DNA of 64,000 bases from Saussurea involucrata (Eukaryota > Streptophyta > Magnoliopsida > Asterales > Asteraceae): assembly GCA_033807775.1 (NCBI GenBank), contig CM066314.1, positions 39,298,001 to 39,362,000 of the forward strand. Reading direction: 5' to 3'. The position numbers were made by a program, and so were the translations under genes. The notes under the pieces were generated by a model. That model was not told where the DNA came from, did not search any database, and was given only the letters and a program-made list of their open reading frames with translations. Below are positions 33,983 to 46,548 of this stretch, piece after piece (the first letter of the stretch is position 1; every line of letters begins with the position of its first letter).

Positions 33983-36900
33983 ATGGGTGAGAAGATAGAT
34001 TTGCATGGAGATGTTTACTTCGGCGATGTCAAAGGAAAGATTCCCCATGGCATGGGTAGATACACGTGGTCAGATGGTACAGTTTATGATGGTAATTGGG
34101 AAGATGGGAAAATGAGTGGGAGAGGGCGAATCTCTTGGTCATCTGGAACAAGTTATGAGGGCGATTTCTCTGGGGGTTATCTCCATGGTATTGGCACATT
34201 GACTAATTCTGATGGATCTATATACAATGGCTCTTGGAGGTTGAACATTCAGAATGGGCTTGGAAGAAAGCAGTATAGTAACTGTGATATTTATGATGGG
34301 TGTTGGAAAGACGGAGTGCATGAAGGCAGTGGTAAGTATGCTTGGAGTAATGGCAACATGTATATTGGAAACTGGAAAGCTGGAAAAATGTGTGGTAGAG
34401 GGGTGATGAAATGGATGAATGGTGACCTGTTTGATGGTTCTTGGTCAAATGGCTATAGACACGGGTCAGGTGTTTACAGGTTTGCGGATGGCAGTTATTA
34501 TTTTGGGATATGGACTAAGGGACTCAAGGATGGACAAGGCACATTTTATCCTGCAGGTAAGTGCCCACCTCTTAGAAAGTTTAACATAAAGAAAGGTCTG
34601 GTTTCTCATAATGCTACTGGTAAGTCTGGGAGGTTCAAGACTTTGGAACGTAATGTTAGCCGAAATATTTCTGAAAAAATTCCGTTTAATGGATTCTTTA
34701 GAGAGTCAGGCCGAATATTAAGCAGGAGATATCCACCGGAAGAAGATTGTGGCATTGGGGATTCTGCTATAGAGTTTTCTACTGAACATACAAACATGTT
34801 ATCTCATATCTCAGATGAAGGGGAAAGTGAACTAGATGATGATAGCACTGAGGTTGAGGTCTGGGAAAGGGAGTACATGCAAGGTGTTTTAATGAAAGAA
34901 CGGGTTAAGAATAGTGCAGGACTATCATCCAAAAGCAAACAGAAAATTAAATCTCAAGTAAAGGATGTGGCAAATAAGTCATGTGTGGATATATTTGAAG
35001 GCCACAAAAGCTACTATCTGATGCTTAATCTGCAGCTAGGTATCAGGTAAATGAACTAAACTGAATGCCATACCTTTTTTGATCACTTGACTCTGGTTCT
35101 TTTTTTTTTGGTACTAAAGTTATTGGGACTGAAGAAGCAGAATGTTTTCAATAAACTGTCAAGAAGAAAACACCTGCACACACACATTGGATTGGATGTT
35201 TATCATCCATATGGCCTTTGGTTATATCTACAGTACAATTTCCTACATACATACTGTCAAGCCCATAATTTACATCTAGAGGATATCCATAATGTCACTT
35301 CAACTTAACTGGGATTAACTCTCATTTTTGGAACCAAATTTTTTGAATCTCTTCTCTCTGTAAACTAGAAGTGATACCAGATCTTGTTTCAGATTGTTCT
35401 TGAGTGGTGTACTTCATATACAAGATTCTTCTATAACGATAGGGTGCATGCCAACAAAATTGAGTCACCAGGACACCACGCCAAGATGCAAACTAGCAAC
35501 TATTTACTAGCCAGTACCAGCAAATTTTCGAACTTATACAAACAAAAAACTTTTTCACTGAGTATTCTAAACTGTGCTCTATGGGGGTACTTATCATATA
35601 GTGATCAAACCCCTAAATAGACCATATAAGTACTAAACCTGCACCCATTTTTCACTTGACTGTAACCTTTAAGTCGTACTCCTGTCACAAGTATAAATTA
35701 TCTTAGGCCACAGCCACTCAGAGCTCCTGGTTGAGTTAGAATCCCAAATGTTCAATGTCTTGACACTTGTTAGTCTTCATCTCTGAATTTCGCAATTCCA
35801 TTATTTTATGTCAGCTTATGAGTTCTGATTTAATTATTCTATTTCTTATCGGCATTAGTAAATATTATTCCAGAATGTGGTTTTACTTGATTATTGCTAC
35901 AACAACTCATGTGTTGTATCATTTGAAGTTCACAGGTACACAGTTGGCAAAATTACACCAGTTCCATTGCGTGAAGTGAGATCTTCAGATTTTGGGGAAC
36001 GAGCTAGAATAAGGATGTATTTCCCCAGGAAGGGCTCACAATTTACACCTCCACACTATTCTGTTGACTTCTATTGGAAAGACTACTGTCCTATGGTCTT
36101 CAGGTATCTGTTAGCTGGTACAGGCATACTTGTTGGGTTTTGTTACTCTAGAATATTCTTTAAAGGACACGTGATTGGTTCTTTTGACTGGTGTCAACCT
36201 TGATTATTAGCTTAAAACATGTTCTCCTTAACCCCAAGTTGGTTCTCATTATTTTATATTAATATATATACCCACACATAGGGTTCCCTTCTTTTGTTAA
36301 CCAAAGAAATAATACAAACTTTGTTAATGTAAAGAGTAGATTTGTGAAGGCATTATTGGATTAATAGTATTTATGATCTGAAGCACAAATGTAAGCACTG
36401 GAGGTAGGAATTGCTTTCATTATATGGCATACCATCATGTGGTTCTCAATGGTCATTCTTACTAGACCCCTTGACTTTCTACAGCTTTAACTGGGTTAAT
36501 TGGCTGTCACTTTATTGTGAAATTGCATATTGTTAGCATCTTCATATGACACCATAACCCATTAGAGCAAAATTTTATGCTTTCCTCATTATACTGTATG
36601 TTAAATGTTAATGTATATCTTCAAGAACCTCGCAGTTTTTTCCTGATATCTATTGGAAGTTGTTTATATAATATACCATGCCTATGTTATATCTTGATGT
36701 ATGTGTAATTCTGGTAGATTGTTATGGTTATTTCTTCAGGAATTTGAGGGAGATGTTCAAGTTAGATGCCGCCGAGTATATGATGTCTATATGTGGGGAT
36801 GATGGTTTGAGAGAGCTTTCTTCTCCTGGGAAAAGTGGCAGCATATTTTATCTGTCCCATGATGACAGATTTGTGATCAAGACTTTAAGAAAATCGGAGC

Positions 36901-39900
36901 TGAAGGTTTGAACTTTTTGAAACATCTGTAGAACATTATTTAATCATCATTTTAGGCTTGTATATGTTTAAGGCTCAAAGAATTTTGTTTCATATTGGGA
37001 GAAAACCCTTGAGATATAGTAACAAATGAACATGATTAAAACCCTAATTTTAACATGATGCATTGATGCTATTTGCTAACAGCGCTTAAAGGGTGCAGTA
37101 TCTTAATGTTTAGACACTTCCACTACTTAGAGATGATATATATGCCAGTTTGAGTTATCATCTGAGGGAGCATAAGATAAAGGAGTTTACGTTGCCCCAT
37201 CGAAAAATGTCATTCTAATTTTTGAGTGATCCTCCATTAATCTGGTTCAACAAAATGGCCTATGAATTTCTTCCATTAAGCATGTGCACTAAGTTATGCT
37301 TTTTCTGTTCAACATATGCATGAGACTAATTGTAATATATCTACAAGGAGGCATATGCAACATTTTTATTTTGTTGATCGTAAGGGAAGTTATGACAAAC
37401 AATGCCACTGGATATACTTTGGGCTACATTGGAAGAAGATGGAGATAATTTTAACAAGTATGCAGAAGAGTCAATTAAATGTTTTTCAACTTTTCCACTT
37501 CTTTTTCCTCCAGGAGACATAAAAAACACAGTGGATTCATTTTTGGGGTTGATGTATTTTCTGTAAAATTATATGGATAGATATTTAATGAGGACAGGCG
37601 TGAAACAGGGCAAGGTCCTCTACCTCTGTTTTTACTGTGAACGATAGAAAATAACTTGAAATATGTTGTGTTTACTGAAGGTCTCTTGGACATATATTTG
37701 TATGTATTGTTCTTAGACTTGTTATGAAACTCTTCGATTGGATGTCATTGTTAATGTTCAGACTTGAAATATGTGTCTATTTACCTGCATATTGAATTCT
37801 AAACTTTTTCTGTGTCACTGCGGTGAACATTCAGACTGCATTTTACCTAGTTGATCTGGTGTAGAGTTGTGCATCTTGTTTTGAAACGCAAAGCGACGAG
37901 TGTTGATCTTGTCTTACGATATTTTATAGGTTCTACTCAAGATGCTTCCTAGCTATTACGATCATGTGAGCGACTATGACAACACTCTGATCACCAAGTT
38001 TTTTGGCCTCCATGAGATAACACTGGGCGGTGGCAAGAAGGTATCTGTCCTCAGATTGATGTATTAATCTTGTTTTCTTAGATTAACATGATTAACACAA
38101 TTTATTTTGTTTTAATCTCATTTATAGGTACGGTTTATAGTCATGGGAAATATGTTTAAAACAGAACTACGGATCCATCGGCGTTATGATTTGAAGGGTT
38201 CTTATCAAGGAAGATTTACAAATAAGGATACTATAAATGAGGGTTCCACATTAAAAGACCTTGATCTTGCATATGATTTCCATATGGACAAGTCATTGCG
38301 TGAGGCACTTTTCAAGTAAGTCTTTACTCATGATGACTCACAAGAACAGTAATGATAACCCACTCTTTAATCATAAGATTCTAGGAAACTGTTGGGCTTT
38401 CTTGGCAATATTGTTGGCAAATTCAGTGCCATCAGCCGATGCATATGCATTCCAGTTTCTGCTATTTTGTGTAGTTCTTTCGGGAAGTATATAATATTAT
38501 ATACAGCAAAACTAACACACGCTTCTCACCTTTGGGGGGAGGGAGAGGGAGAGGGGGAGAGAGAGAAGCAAACACATGTTTTTCACTATGAATATCACCT
38601 GTCAAAGTATGCCCTTAACACTACTGGCTACTTAAAAGAGAAAAATGCTGCATGGTTATCATAGTACCACTGTTTATGTTTTTTTTTTTGATTTGGCTCT
38701 TTTTTTCCTAGATTGCTGTTTACCCCACTTCAATATTATGGCTTAATAGCAACATCTATGTAACTTTCTTCCAACCTCTTTTGCAGACAAATCCATCTAG
38801 ACTGCTTGTTCTTAGAATCTCAGCAGATTATAGATTATAGCCTTCTTCTCGGATTGCATTTTAGAGCTCCTGAGCATTTAAAGGCTCTCTTGGAACCACC
38901 GGATGCAATGTTCATGTCCAGTGCACCTGTTGTTGATGGTAAATGTCTGTTCCATTAAGTTGTAATCATCTGTTTTCTTATATTCAGTAGTTGAGGAGTA
39001 TGTGTTTTAGCAGGTTAAATTATCTTTGTGATATGTGATACATTAAATGTTATTAACATTAGACATTGCCACAACATTCTCAGAATCTCAGATTCATGAC
39101 TTTATATCTGTGTTCTCTTTGTTGTGCTTGAGGATGTAGTGTTGTATGAAATTAAGTCAGAGAATTTTCCCATTGAACAAGCAAGCCATTTAGAAGTCGA
39201 TTGCATGTGGACTCGCCTTTTCTGAAAACACATAAGAAGCTCCATGTTGACATCCTTTCCAGTCAATTTAGTTTATTAATGTGACTGGTTGGGCATTCAG
39301 GTTAAGATCTCGGCCTAGATATGTGGGACCAAAATCAGTTGACTTTTAAGGTTTTTTTTGGCCTGCAACCAGTTTCAAGCCCCATTTTTTTATCAAAGAG
39401 TTTGATCCAGTAAGTAAATTAGATGACACTTTCCCCTCCCAGGCAGACAATATATGGTCAAATGAATATAATCCTTAAATCGAGATATTCCGTATTCATA
39501 TTAATCCTTAGCTTGAGATATGCCATATTCATATTAATCCTTAGTTTGAATAGGGATACTCTTTAATATTCATATTGCCATCTGTGTCCCTGTGTCTGCA
39601 TGCCCCAAAATCATAGCGTCTCTGTTCCATATTACAGTCAGAAGATCATATTTCATATCCAAAATAAAATTTTTGTTTTAAAGAAGAAAAGCCCTGTTAT
39701 CGGTAGTAGTCTGTTCTGGATTATTTAATATGGTATTCTCGCTCTCCCAGATCTACTGAATTGATGATTTTTTCTTTATAAGTTTGTTAAGTTGAATCCT
39801 CTGACTACAGAAGCAGAATTGCTTCTCTAATTTTGGGATGGAGGGATCATGTATTTAAAAAACGAATTGGGAGGTATGGATGTAAATGTTGAACAATAAT

Positions 39901-41344
39901 CTAGTTTCATCCCAGTTTATGTGTTTGAAATATCGATTAATATGCAGACACCTGATAAACACGGTGTTTTCATATTCTTGAACTATCGGCAACATTGAAA
40001 GCAGTTACTTGTGAAATAGATTGAGCATAATTTGACATGAAAATAGTTCTGAGAACTACTAAAAGCATTATTGGAGTTTCTTTGGATTTATGCATGACAT
40101 GGTATCATTTCGTTCAAACTAATTGCAGTTCTTGTAGCATCGAATGCCATTGATCCATTAGTGCACCATTTTTTTTTCCTTTTTTCCCAGTAAACATGTT
40201 CCAACTTGATTTATCTTTTGATCATGTTGCTTGCAGTTCTTGTAGCATGGAATGCCATTGATCCATTAGTGCACCATTTTCTTTTTCCTATTTTCCCAGT
40301 AAACATGTTCTAACTTATTTGATCATTTACAACCCTCTTCTGCATCCTTCAGGTCCAACATCAGGCTCAGGGGACCTCTCAATTCCTCCAATGGGTCTTC
40401 TTCTAGTGACACATGAACCCAGTTCTGTCAATACTGCACCAGGTCCTCACATAAGAGGAAATACCTTGAGAGCATTTTCTATAGGCGACAAGGAAGTGGA
40501 TCTTCTTCTTCCTGGTACCGCAAGGTATATAATCTGGCCTTATTTGCTTTTTCATTGTACAAAACAATCAAGTTTTCAGATTTTTTGATGAAATTTACCT
40601 GTATATATATATATATATATATTGAGGGAGGTTCAGGGGAAAACCTCAAAAAAGGTAGCCCTTCATCTGGACGGTATGCACTTGTGCATACAAGTAAATT
40701 AAGTTGTTTTTTGGTTTTTATGCACGTGTGCATCATGCATTGTGCATATATGCACGTGTGCATGTTACAAATTATTTGTATGCACAAGTGCATACCGTCT
40801 AGATGAAGGGCTACCAGGATGTTCCTTAGTTTTCCGGTTTTTTAAAGTTTTCCCCTGAACTGGCCCTAATTAACTACTTTCTTAGAAATCTTTGTAAAAG
40901 TTACTAGAAAGATAAACCCTAATTAACTACTTGTAGCTAACATTCATCATGCTCTTATTCTGCAATGGAACCGTTGTCGTTTCAAAAAGATTGATGCAAA
41001 CTTGTGCGGATATATGAGTGCATTTGCTTAATAGTTTAACTAATATGTATTTAATCTATTCCAGATTACGAGTGCAGTTAGGCGTGAACATGCCAGCCCA
41101 GGCAAACCGCAAGGTTTCAGACGATGTTTCAGGTTCAGCGGAAGTAGAACTTTTTGAGGTATATGACGTTGTTTTATATCTCGGCATAATTGATATACTA
41201 CAGGACTATAGCATGAGAAAGAAAATAGAGCATGCATATAAATCGGTTCGCTATGATCCTGCGTCGATATCTGTTGCTGATCCCCAGTTCTACTCGAAAC
41301 GTTTCATCAATTTTCTGGAGAGGGTTTTTCCTGTTGATCCTTGA
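33983..41344 (+). CDS. PIP5K: Phosphatidylinositol-4-phosphate 5-kinase with MORN repeats
   Basis: Eight coding exons with GT-AG introns join in one frame: 33983-35046, 35936-36103, 36740-36905, 37930-38040, 38128-38315, 38787-38938, 40353-40524 and 41065-41344 (2,301 bases, 766 residues). The enzyme phosphorylates PI4P to PI(4,5)P2, usually at the plasma membrane. The first exon holds eight MORN repeats of about 23 residues (about 8-190: YDGNWEDGKMSGRG, YEGDFSGGYLHGIG), found in plant B-type PIP5Ks. The kinase domain (about 350-766) shows GKSGSIFY, FVIKTLRKSE with the ATP lysine, HRRYDLKGS, IIDYSLLLG and LGIIDILQDY, then an activation loop with KKIEHAYK and PQFYSKRF. ATG 33983 is chosen because it directly follows the acceptor and starts MGEKIDLHGDVYFGDVKGKIPHG. 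The N-terminus looks PIP5K9-like from memory. No stop or frameshift is seen, so it should be functional. Confidence 0.93.
40123..40325 (+). repeat. 108-bp tandem duplication in PIP5K intron 7
   Basis: The block starting TTGCAGTTCTTGTAGCAT at 40123 is repeated at 40231 with few changes. Each copy contains a TTGCAG that could act as an acceptor. The true acceptor CTTCAG is at 40352. Confidence 0.85.
40602..40868. mobile_element. Foldback MITE in PIP5K intron 8
   Basis: A (TA)n tract at 40602-40621 is followed by TTGAGGGAGGTTCAGGGGAAAAC. The right end is GTTTTCCCCTGAACTGGCCCTAA. Inner arms AGCCCTTCATCTGGACGG and its mirrored copy near 40793 carry TGCACTTGTGCA and TGCACGTGTGCA palindromes. The element can fold into a long hairpin within the intron (40525-41064). 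Confidence 0.75.
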
Positions 41345-41510
41345 AGTTCCTGGTTCGACAACAAAAACCACGTAAGATTCTTTTATTATGGCCGAGTATA
41401 TATAGTTGTTTCGTAATCTTTTTGTTGTCACTTCTATATAGTTGTAGTTGTATTTGTATCACTTCAGATTCAGCAATATTTCCCATTTATGTGTTGTATT
41501 ATGTAATAAA
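41345..41510 (+). terminator. 3' UTR and possible poly(A) signal of PIP5K
   Basis: T-rich 3' UTR after TGA 41342-41344. AATAAA at 41505-41510 lies at a plausible distance and is preceded by TTGTATT-type elements. Confidence 0.5.
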
Positions 41511-41567
41511 CTAATTCAAGTCCATTCTAAGCTGTTGATAGAACATAAAAATAAAAATTCACAAAAT

Positions 41568-41735
41568 GCCATTTTTGAGAGCTAGGTTCTCCCAAGATGC
41601 TCAATTCAATATTATGTAGCTAATTAGCTATAATCATATCAAATATGCTTCATCTATTCTCTATAGACCCCTATATAGAGAGCTAACTAATTAAGGCAAT
41701 ATTATAATTATTTGTTTTTTTTCTTTCTTAATATG
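41568..41735 (+). repeat. Repeat related to 42335-42475, copy 1
   Basis: Shares AAGATGCTCAA, ATCATATCAAATATGC, CTCTATAGACCCCTATATA and GGCAATATTATAATTATT with the second copy in the same order and orientation. It may be a fragment of a repeated element. No termini found. Confidence 0.4.
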
Positions 41736-41906
41736 ATATTCATATAAATAGTAGCTTAACTACTTTCTGGTGTAAACTTTATTAATTATGGAAGTACTAA
41801 AATTACTATGTTAATCAAATAACCTTCTATGGTGCCAGTATAACATTAATTCCCTTGTCATCAAGACACACTGTCTTCAATTCTCGTGGATCATGGTGAG
41901 GTCTTA

Positions 41907-42092
41907 GGGGCTGTTTACTAAACGTTTACTCGGGTAAGCGCTTACCAAGTCACATTATCTCACCGGATGAATATGGCAAGGACCAACAATCTTACCTGAT
42001 AAGAGCTAAGGCACTTACCGGAAAAGTTGTTGCATACAATACCCAATACCGTTTTAGTGGACTAAAATCTTACCCGGTAAGTAAATAATAGT
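41907..42092. repeat. GGTAAG-rich MITE-like repeat, copy 1
   Basis: GGGGCTGTTTACTAAACG, then repeated CTTACCxGGTAAG-type palindromic blocks. The relative at 43145-43375 shares GTTGTTGCATACxATA and AATCTTACCxGGTAA. No clear target duplication. Confidence 0.4.
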
Positions 42093-42334
42093 GTTAAATT
42101 TTACTGCCTTAGTCTAACAGTAGGCCCAAAAAGTTGTTCATTCCCAATTCCCCATTCAGGCCCAATATGAGGCTTGCTAGTTCAGCCTCACCAGAGTCAG
42201 GTCCATCTCGTCCATTCAGTTGTCTTCAGTTTGGTGCCACTTGCCAACAACCCTCATCCCATATTCATGTTTTGGTACCAAATTGATGAAACCAAAACAA
42301 TAATATTGTGATGGAACAACAAAGAAGAAGAAAG

Positions 42335-42475
42335 TTACATGCTTTCGAGTGGTAGATTGTCTCCTAAGATGCTCAAATCAATATTCCTTGATCATAATCA
42401 AATCAAGCATGCCATCTTCTCTCTATTAATCCCTTATATATAAAATTGATTAGATATGGTATAATAATTGGTGTC
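42335..42475 (+). repeat. Repeat related to 41568-41735, copy 2
   Basis: AAGATGCTCAAATCAATATT, ATCATAATCAAATCAAGC and CTCTATTAATCCC align with copy 1. No coding frame. Confidence 0.4.
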
Positions 42476-42757
42476 TTTTCATATGGTAATAAAACATATA
42501 GAGGTCTATAACTTGTATCCTAAAATTACTTTTAACTAATTAACCTTCTATCCTAACTACTACATCATCTTTTTGCTCTAACAAATCCTCGAAAAAGTCT
42601 GCATTTGGATGGAGAAAGTATGAATTAGATTGTAAAAATTTCCAACAAATGCTTGGAAAAAAGGTCTCTATTTAAGGGGAAAGTATAACTAGAGTGTAAA
42701 TTTTTTCAAATTTGGAGAACCTCCAAAATTGGAAGTTAGTTGGGAAATATTATTTGA

Positions 42758-42901
42758 GTTAAATTCAAATTTCGTCCCTATGGTTTGCTAAATTTAACGA
42801 TTAAGGTCCCTACAAACAACTTTTAATAAAATTATAGGAACTTTGCAGGAACCTTGGTCGTCAATTTTAGCAAAACTACAAGGAGGAAATTTGCATTTAA
42901 C
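42758..42901. mobile_element. Short foldback MITE
   Basis: GTTAAATTCAAATTTCGTCCC at the left is mirrored by GGAGGAAATTTGCATTTAAC at the right, with GGTCCCTAC..GGAACC in the middle. About 144 bases. Confidence 0.5.
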
Positions 42902-43144
42902 TTCTTATTTTATTATTTTCACCAATTAAACGGTAGGAGTTTTTTAGCATAGTAATGTATTGAAAGATTTATTAATATAATTAATGTTGGAATCTTACAA
43001 AATAATGGAAAAGTTGTTGGAGATGGTTTGACTATTTGGAAATCTTGATAAAATAATCCGAAAAATAGTTTCTTTAACCACTCTATTATATTACACTTCT
43101 ATAAACATGAAACTCGGTACCATTTTTGCATGCTTGCAACTTAT

Positions 43145-43375
43145 GGGCCATTTATTAAATGTAGTAAGCGATTACTTGGCCGTTTACTCTATCGCTTGGC
43201 AAGTGCCGAAAATCTTACCGGGTAAAAATGATGATAAGGATGGAGAGTCTTACCTAGTAAGTGAAGATGACAACGCTTACCCGGTAAGCGTTTACCAGGT
43301 AGATTGTTGCATACGATATCATTTTGATAGACTATAATCTTACCTGGTAAAGTGGCTAAACGTTCATTTAATATA
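43145..43375. repeat. GGTAAG-rich MITE-like repeat, copy 2
   Basis: GGGCCATTTATTAAAT at the left, TAAACGTTCATTTAAT at the right, with several CTTACCCGGTAAGCG-like palindromic blocks between. Related to 41907-42092. Confidence 0.4.
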
Positions 43376-43669
43376 TATAATATTGTGAGTGGAAGGACCA
43401 AAAGTCAATATCATGTTTGAGTTTCTGGTGTAAACTAATTTGTGGTTCTCATTTTGGTTTTATGAGCAGAGAAGTCTTGGCTACTAGTCTTTAATTGCAG
43501 GGTTGAGTTAAAAAGGATTTAAGACAGGGAAGCATGAGTGGTTGTATGTTATGGGTTTGGAATTGATATATAGGGGTCCCACTATTGACAGTTGAATATG
43601 AAGGAACATAGTATTCACAGGAGGCAGCAGCAGCTGCAATATCATTGTGGACCCAATCCAACCCAATTA

Positions 43670-43942
43670 TATATATATATATATAGAGAGAGAAAGATTC
43701 AAACGAGAACGCTAACTATTTACGAGAAGCACAAGGACGGCCGTCCATGTACAAAATCACATGTGATTAAAATTCTGGACCCGCGCGGTTTGGCCCGCGG
43801 TTTGCAAGTCGCATGGCTTGTCGCGCGGATCACATGTGATTTTGTACTGTGAATCACATGTGATTTTGTACATGGGCGGCCATTCTCGTGCTTCTCGTAA
43901 ATAGTTAGCGTCCTCGTTTGAACCCTCAAATATATATATATA
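43670..43942. mobile_element. Foldback MITE A in a (TA)n tract
   Basis: (TA)n, then GATTCAAACGAGAACGCTAAC, mirrored at the right by GTTAGCGTCCTCGTTTGAACCC and another (TA)n. The interior has three ATCACATGTGAT palindromes and CCGCGCGG blocks. Reading frames here follow the palindromes and are not genes. Confidence 0.75.
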
Positions 43943-44196
43943 TAGAGAGAGAAAGATTCAAACGAGAACGCTAACTATTTACGAGAAACGCGAGGAGCGC
44001 CTTCCATGTACTGGATCACATGTGATTCACAGTACAAAATCACATGTGATCCGCGCGGCAAACAACGCGACTTGCAAACCGCGCGGGTCCAGAATTTTAA
44101 TCACATATGATTTTGTATGTGAATCACATGTGATCCAGTACATGGAAGACGCTCCTCGCGTTTCTCGTAAATAGTTAGCGTTCTCGTTTGAATCTT

Positions 44197-44231
<35 letters not shown>

Positions 44232-44240
44232 TTGAGGGTC
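43943..44240. mobile_element. Foldback MITE B in a (TA)n tract, core inverted relative to A
   Basis: Same termini as A (GATTCAAACGAG..CTCGTTTGAATC), flanked by (TA)n. The core reads as the reverse complement of A (CCGCGCGGGTCCAGAATTTT versus AAAATTCTGGACCCGCGCGG). Four ATCACATxTGAT palindromes. Confidence 0.75.
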
Positions 44241-44522
44241 ATAAACTTAATAAATGTAGTATGCTCTTCTATGGCTTTTCTTTTCTTGCATCAATCAATC
44301 TCACAGCATTTATTGTCCTGATTTTGATGTGTCATGCTCAAAATTAAAAGATCCACCCTCTTCTCTCATCCCCTATGAAAAAACGATTTGATTATTTGTT
44401 ACATATCATCGTTTTATTTATTTATTTATTATATGTTATCGAATGATTCAGTTGAAAAGAGTGATAGTGTGTTTTTTTATGTTTGGAAGTTTGATACTAT
44501 CCAAATTTATTAAATACCTTAT
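44241..44522. other. Spacer without recognisable gene
   Basis: AT-rich, no coding frame or inverted repeat that I can support. Confidence 0.4.
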
Positions 44523-44525
44523 TTA

Positions 44526-44894
44526 GAGCATCTCCAACATTTTCTAAAATAGAGTAAAAATTAAAATCTCTAAAAAATTTGTATCCAACTCCAGAAGCTA
44601 TTCTCAACTCTAGTATTAATTATCTTATTAAAATATTCACTTTATTTAAGACTTTTAAGTATATTATTAAAATATTCAATATATGTAAAGTTGGGAGAGA
44701 CAAAAGTTTGCTCTTAAGGATAATAATTAGTTTTGGGAGAAAACTATCTATCTAGAGATTTTTCTAAATTTATATATTTTTTCAATCTTCCTTTTTTTCT
44801 CTATTTTAGTATGGAAGATAGTATAGGTGCTGGAGCAATAAAAATGTTAAAATTCTACCTTTTTTTCATTTTAACATAGCTGTTGGAGATGCTT
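44526..44894. mobile_element. GAGCATCTCC Harbinger/Tourist-like MITE
   Basis: TTA|GAGCATCTCCAAC at the left and GTTGGAGATGCTT|TTA at the right (TTA at 44523-44525 and 44895-44897). AT-rich interior of 369 bases. Related to 29551-31008. Confidence 0.7.
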
Positions 44895-44897
44895 TTA

Positions 44898-45199
44898 TGG
44901 CCTGTTTGTTAGCAGCTTAATGAGTTTAATGGGACTGATAGCTTATTCAATCAGCTATACATGACTGTTTGGTAGTGGCTTAATGATATAGAAAGTGACT
45001 TATTTATTAAGCTTTTAGGAGGGGGCTTTATGCAGAAAGTCAAATTTTGTCCAAACCAGTCTCTCTCAATTAAAAAACATGGTCCTTTCATCTATGAAAA
45101 CACCTTTCCAAACAAAAACTTTTTCAATTTATACAGACAATTAATCCACAGACAGCTTTATTCATACATGACTTAATGAAAAACCAACCAAACAGCACC
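44898..45199. mobile_element. Tourist-like MITE sharing a TTA with its neighbour
   Basis: TGGCCTGTTTGTTAGC start, CCAACCAAACAGCACC end, flanked by TTA (44895-44897 and 45200-45202). Inner GCTTAATGA and TCATTAAG blocks are mirrored. 302 bases. Confidence 0.7.
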
Positions 45200-45398
45200 T
45201 TAGTTAGTAAATAGATATAAGTATTAAATTTAAATTATGAAAAGGAGTTATCAGAAATGAAAAGTCGTCGGTTTTTGTTGGATATCTATATATCCTTCAA
45301 AGAAAGTCAAAGAAGAGGGTATTGGCTTATTAGGTGTCCTTGATTGAGATGCTTCATGACTTCATGGTCCTTTTCTAACTCCAAGTTTTTCTTACTAA

Positions 45399-45687
45399 GA
45401 GTTTATTATGGATTTGGTCCTCGTGATTTGGTGGTGGTTACAAAATTGGTCTTCAAACTTTATTTATTACGTAGTTGAACTTGTTGTTTGCATGTTTGGT
45501 GATTTAATTATTTGATTCTTCACCCTACCCGCCACCGCGCTTACGGCTCTATACCCCAACCCTAAAGGCCATCCAATAAGTCCGTTAACTTTGAGGGCAC
45601 CTATGCCTTTTGTCATATTTTTTATATTTCCTAATAGAAAAAGTTAATAACCACCAAGCCATAGGGATAAAATCCGTAATTAACTTT
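45399..45687. mobile_element. Degenerate MULE-like MITE
   Basis: TTATGGATTTGGTCCTCGTG at the left is mirrored by AGGGATAAAATCCGTAA at the right. The termini resemble the arms of the 21015-22184 foldback. Confidence 0.5.
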
Positions 45688-45689
45688 AG

Positions 45690-46548
45690 ATAATGGTATA
45701 TTTATAAGCATAAATGTTATATTATACACACACAATCAAAGTCTCATGTTCGTCCCTAACCATTCACCTTGACTAGCTAGCGCCATCGACACCCAACCAT
45801 CCACCTCCGTCTACCAACACCCACCACCTGCCTCCATCTAGCAACCCTGACTTCAACTCTGACCTACAAATCTGCATCAATCTATACCCTCGGTTCTAAC
45901 ATGCAAATCCATCTCCGACAAACAAAACCCTAATTCAGATCTATATATAACTCTAGCGATCTGACCCACACATGCTTGTCTACGAACTATGACCGTATAT
46001 TATTATCATTGTTATATTATTAAGATAAACTATATGAAAATAAAAAATAAATTTGTTTTTGTTCTTACTTTAAACTATCATGAATCCTAATCTTCATTTT
46101 GAAAATTATGATTTAAAACTTGTGACATTGATAAACTAATATAAAATTAATATTTTAGAAAATAATCATTTGTATATTTATTAAAATTATTCTTTAAAAC
46201 AAACAGTAAAATGTTTTAAAAATTAATTAAAGAAGACATTTTGTCAAAAAAGTTGTAATTATTAATGTGTGAATCATGTAGGACATGCCTACTTCAATTA
46301 ATTTGAGCAGATGATTGTATCATTATTAAAACATCAGGGTCAATGCATCAAACACTTGTTAGATTGTGGAGATTTTCTCATGATGATAGTGTAACATATA
46401 TGAATTCATTTATGGATATTGTTATATGTAGCATTTATATTTTTAAAATCAAATCAAGTCATGTATTAAAAATCAAAAATTAGATATTGATGTTGACGTA
46501 TGTAAGGAAAAAATTAATAGGTAAGAATATTTTTAACCATACGTATAT
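45690..46548. other. AT-rich stretch without recognisable gene
   Basis: A CT/CA-rich part (about 45730-45980) and AT-rich remainder. No coding frame with family signatures and no clear element ends. Confidence 0.4.

Noticed and set aside
34139..34797. Minus-strand frames opposite the MORN exon
   Set aside because: Shadows of the PIP5K coding strand.
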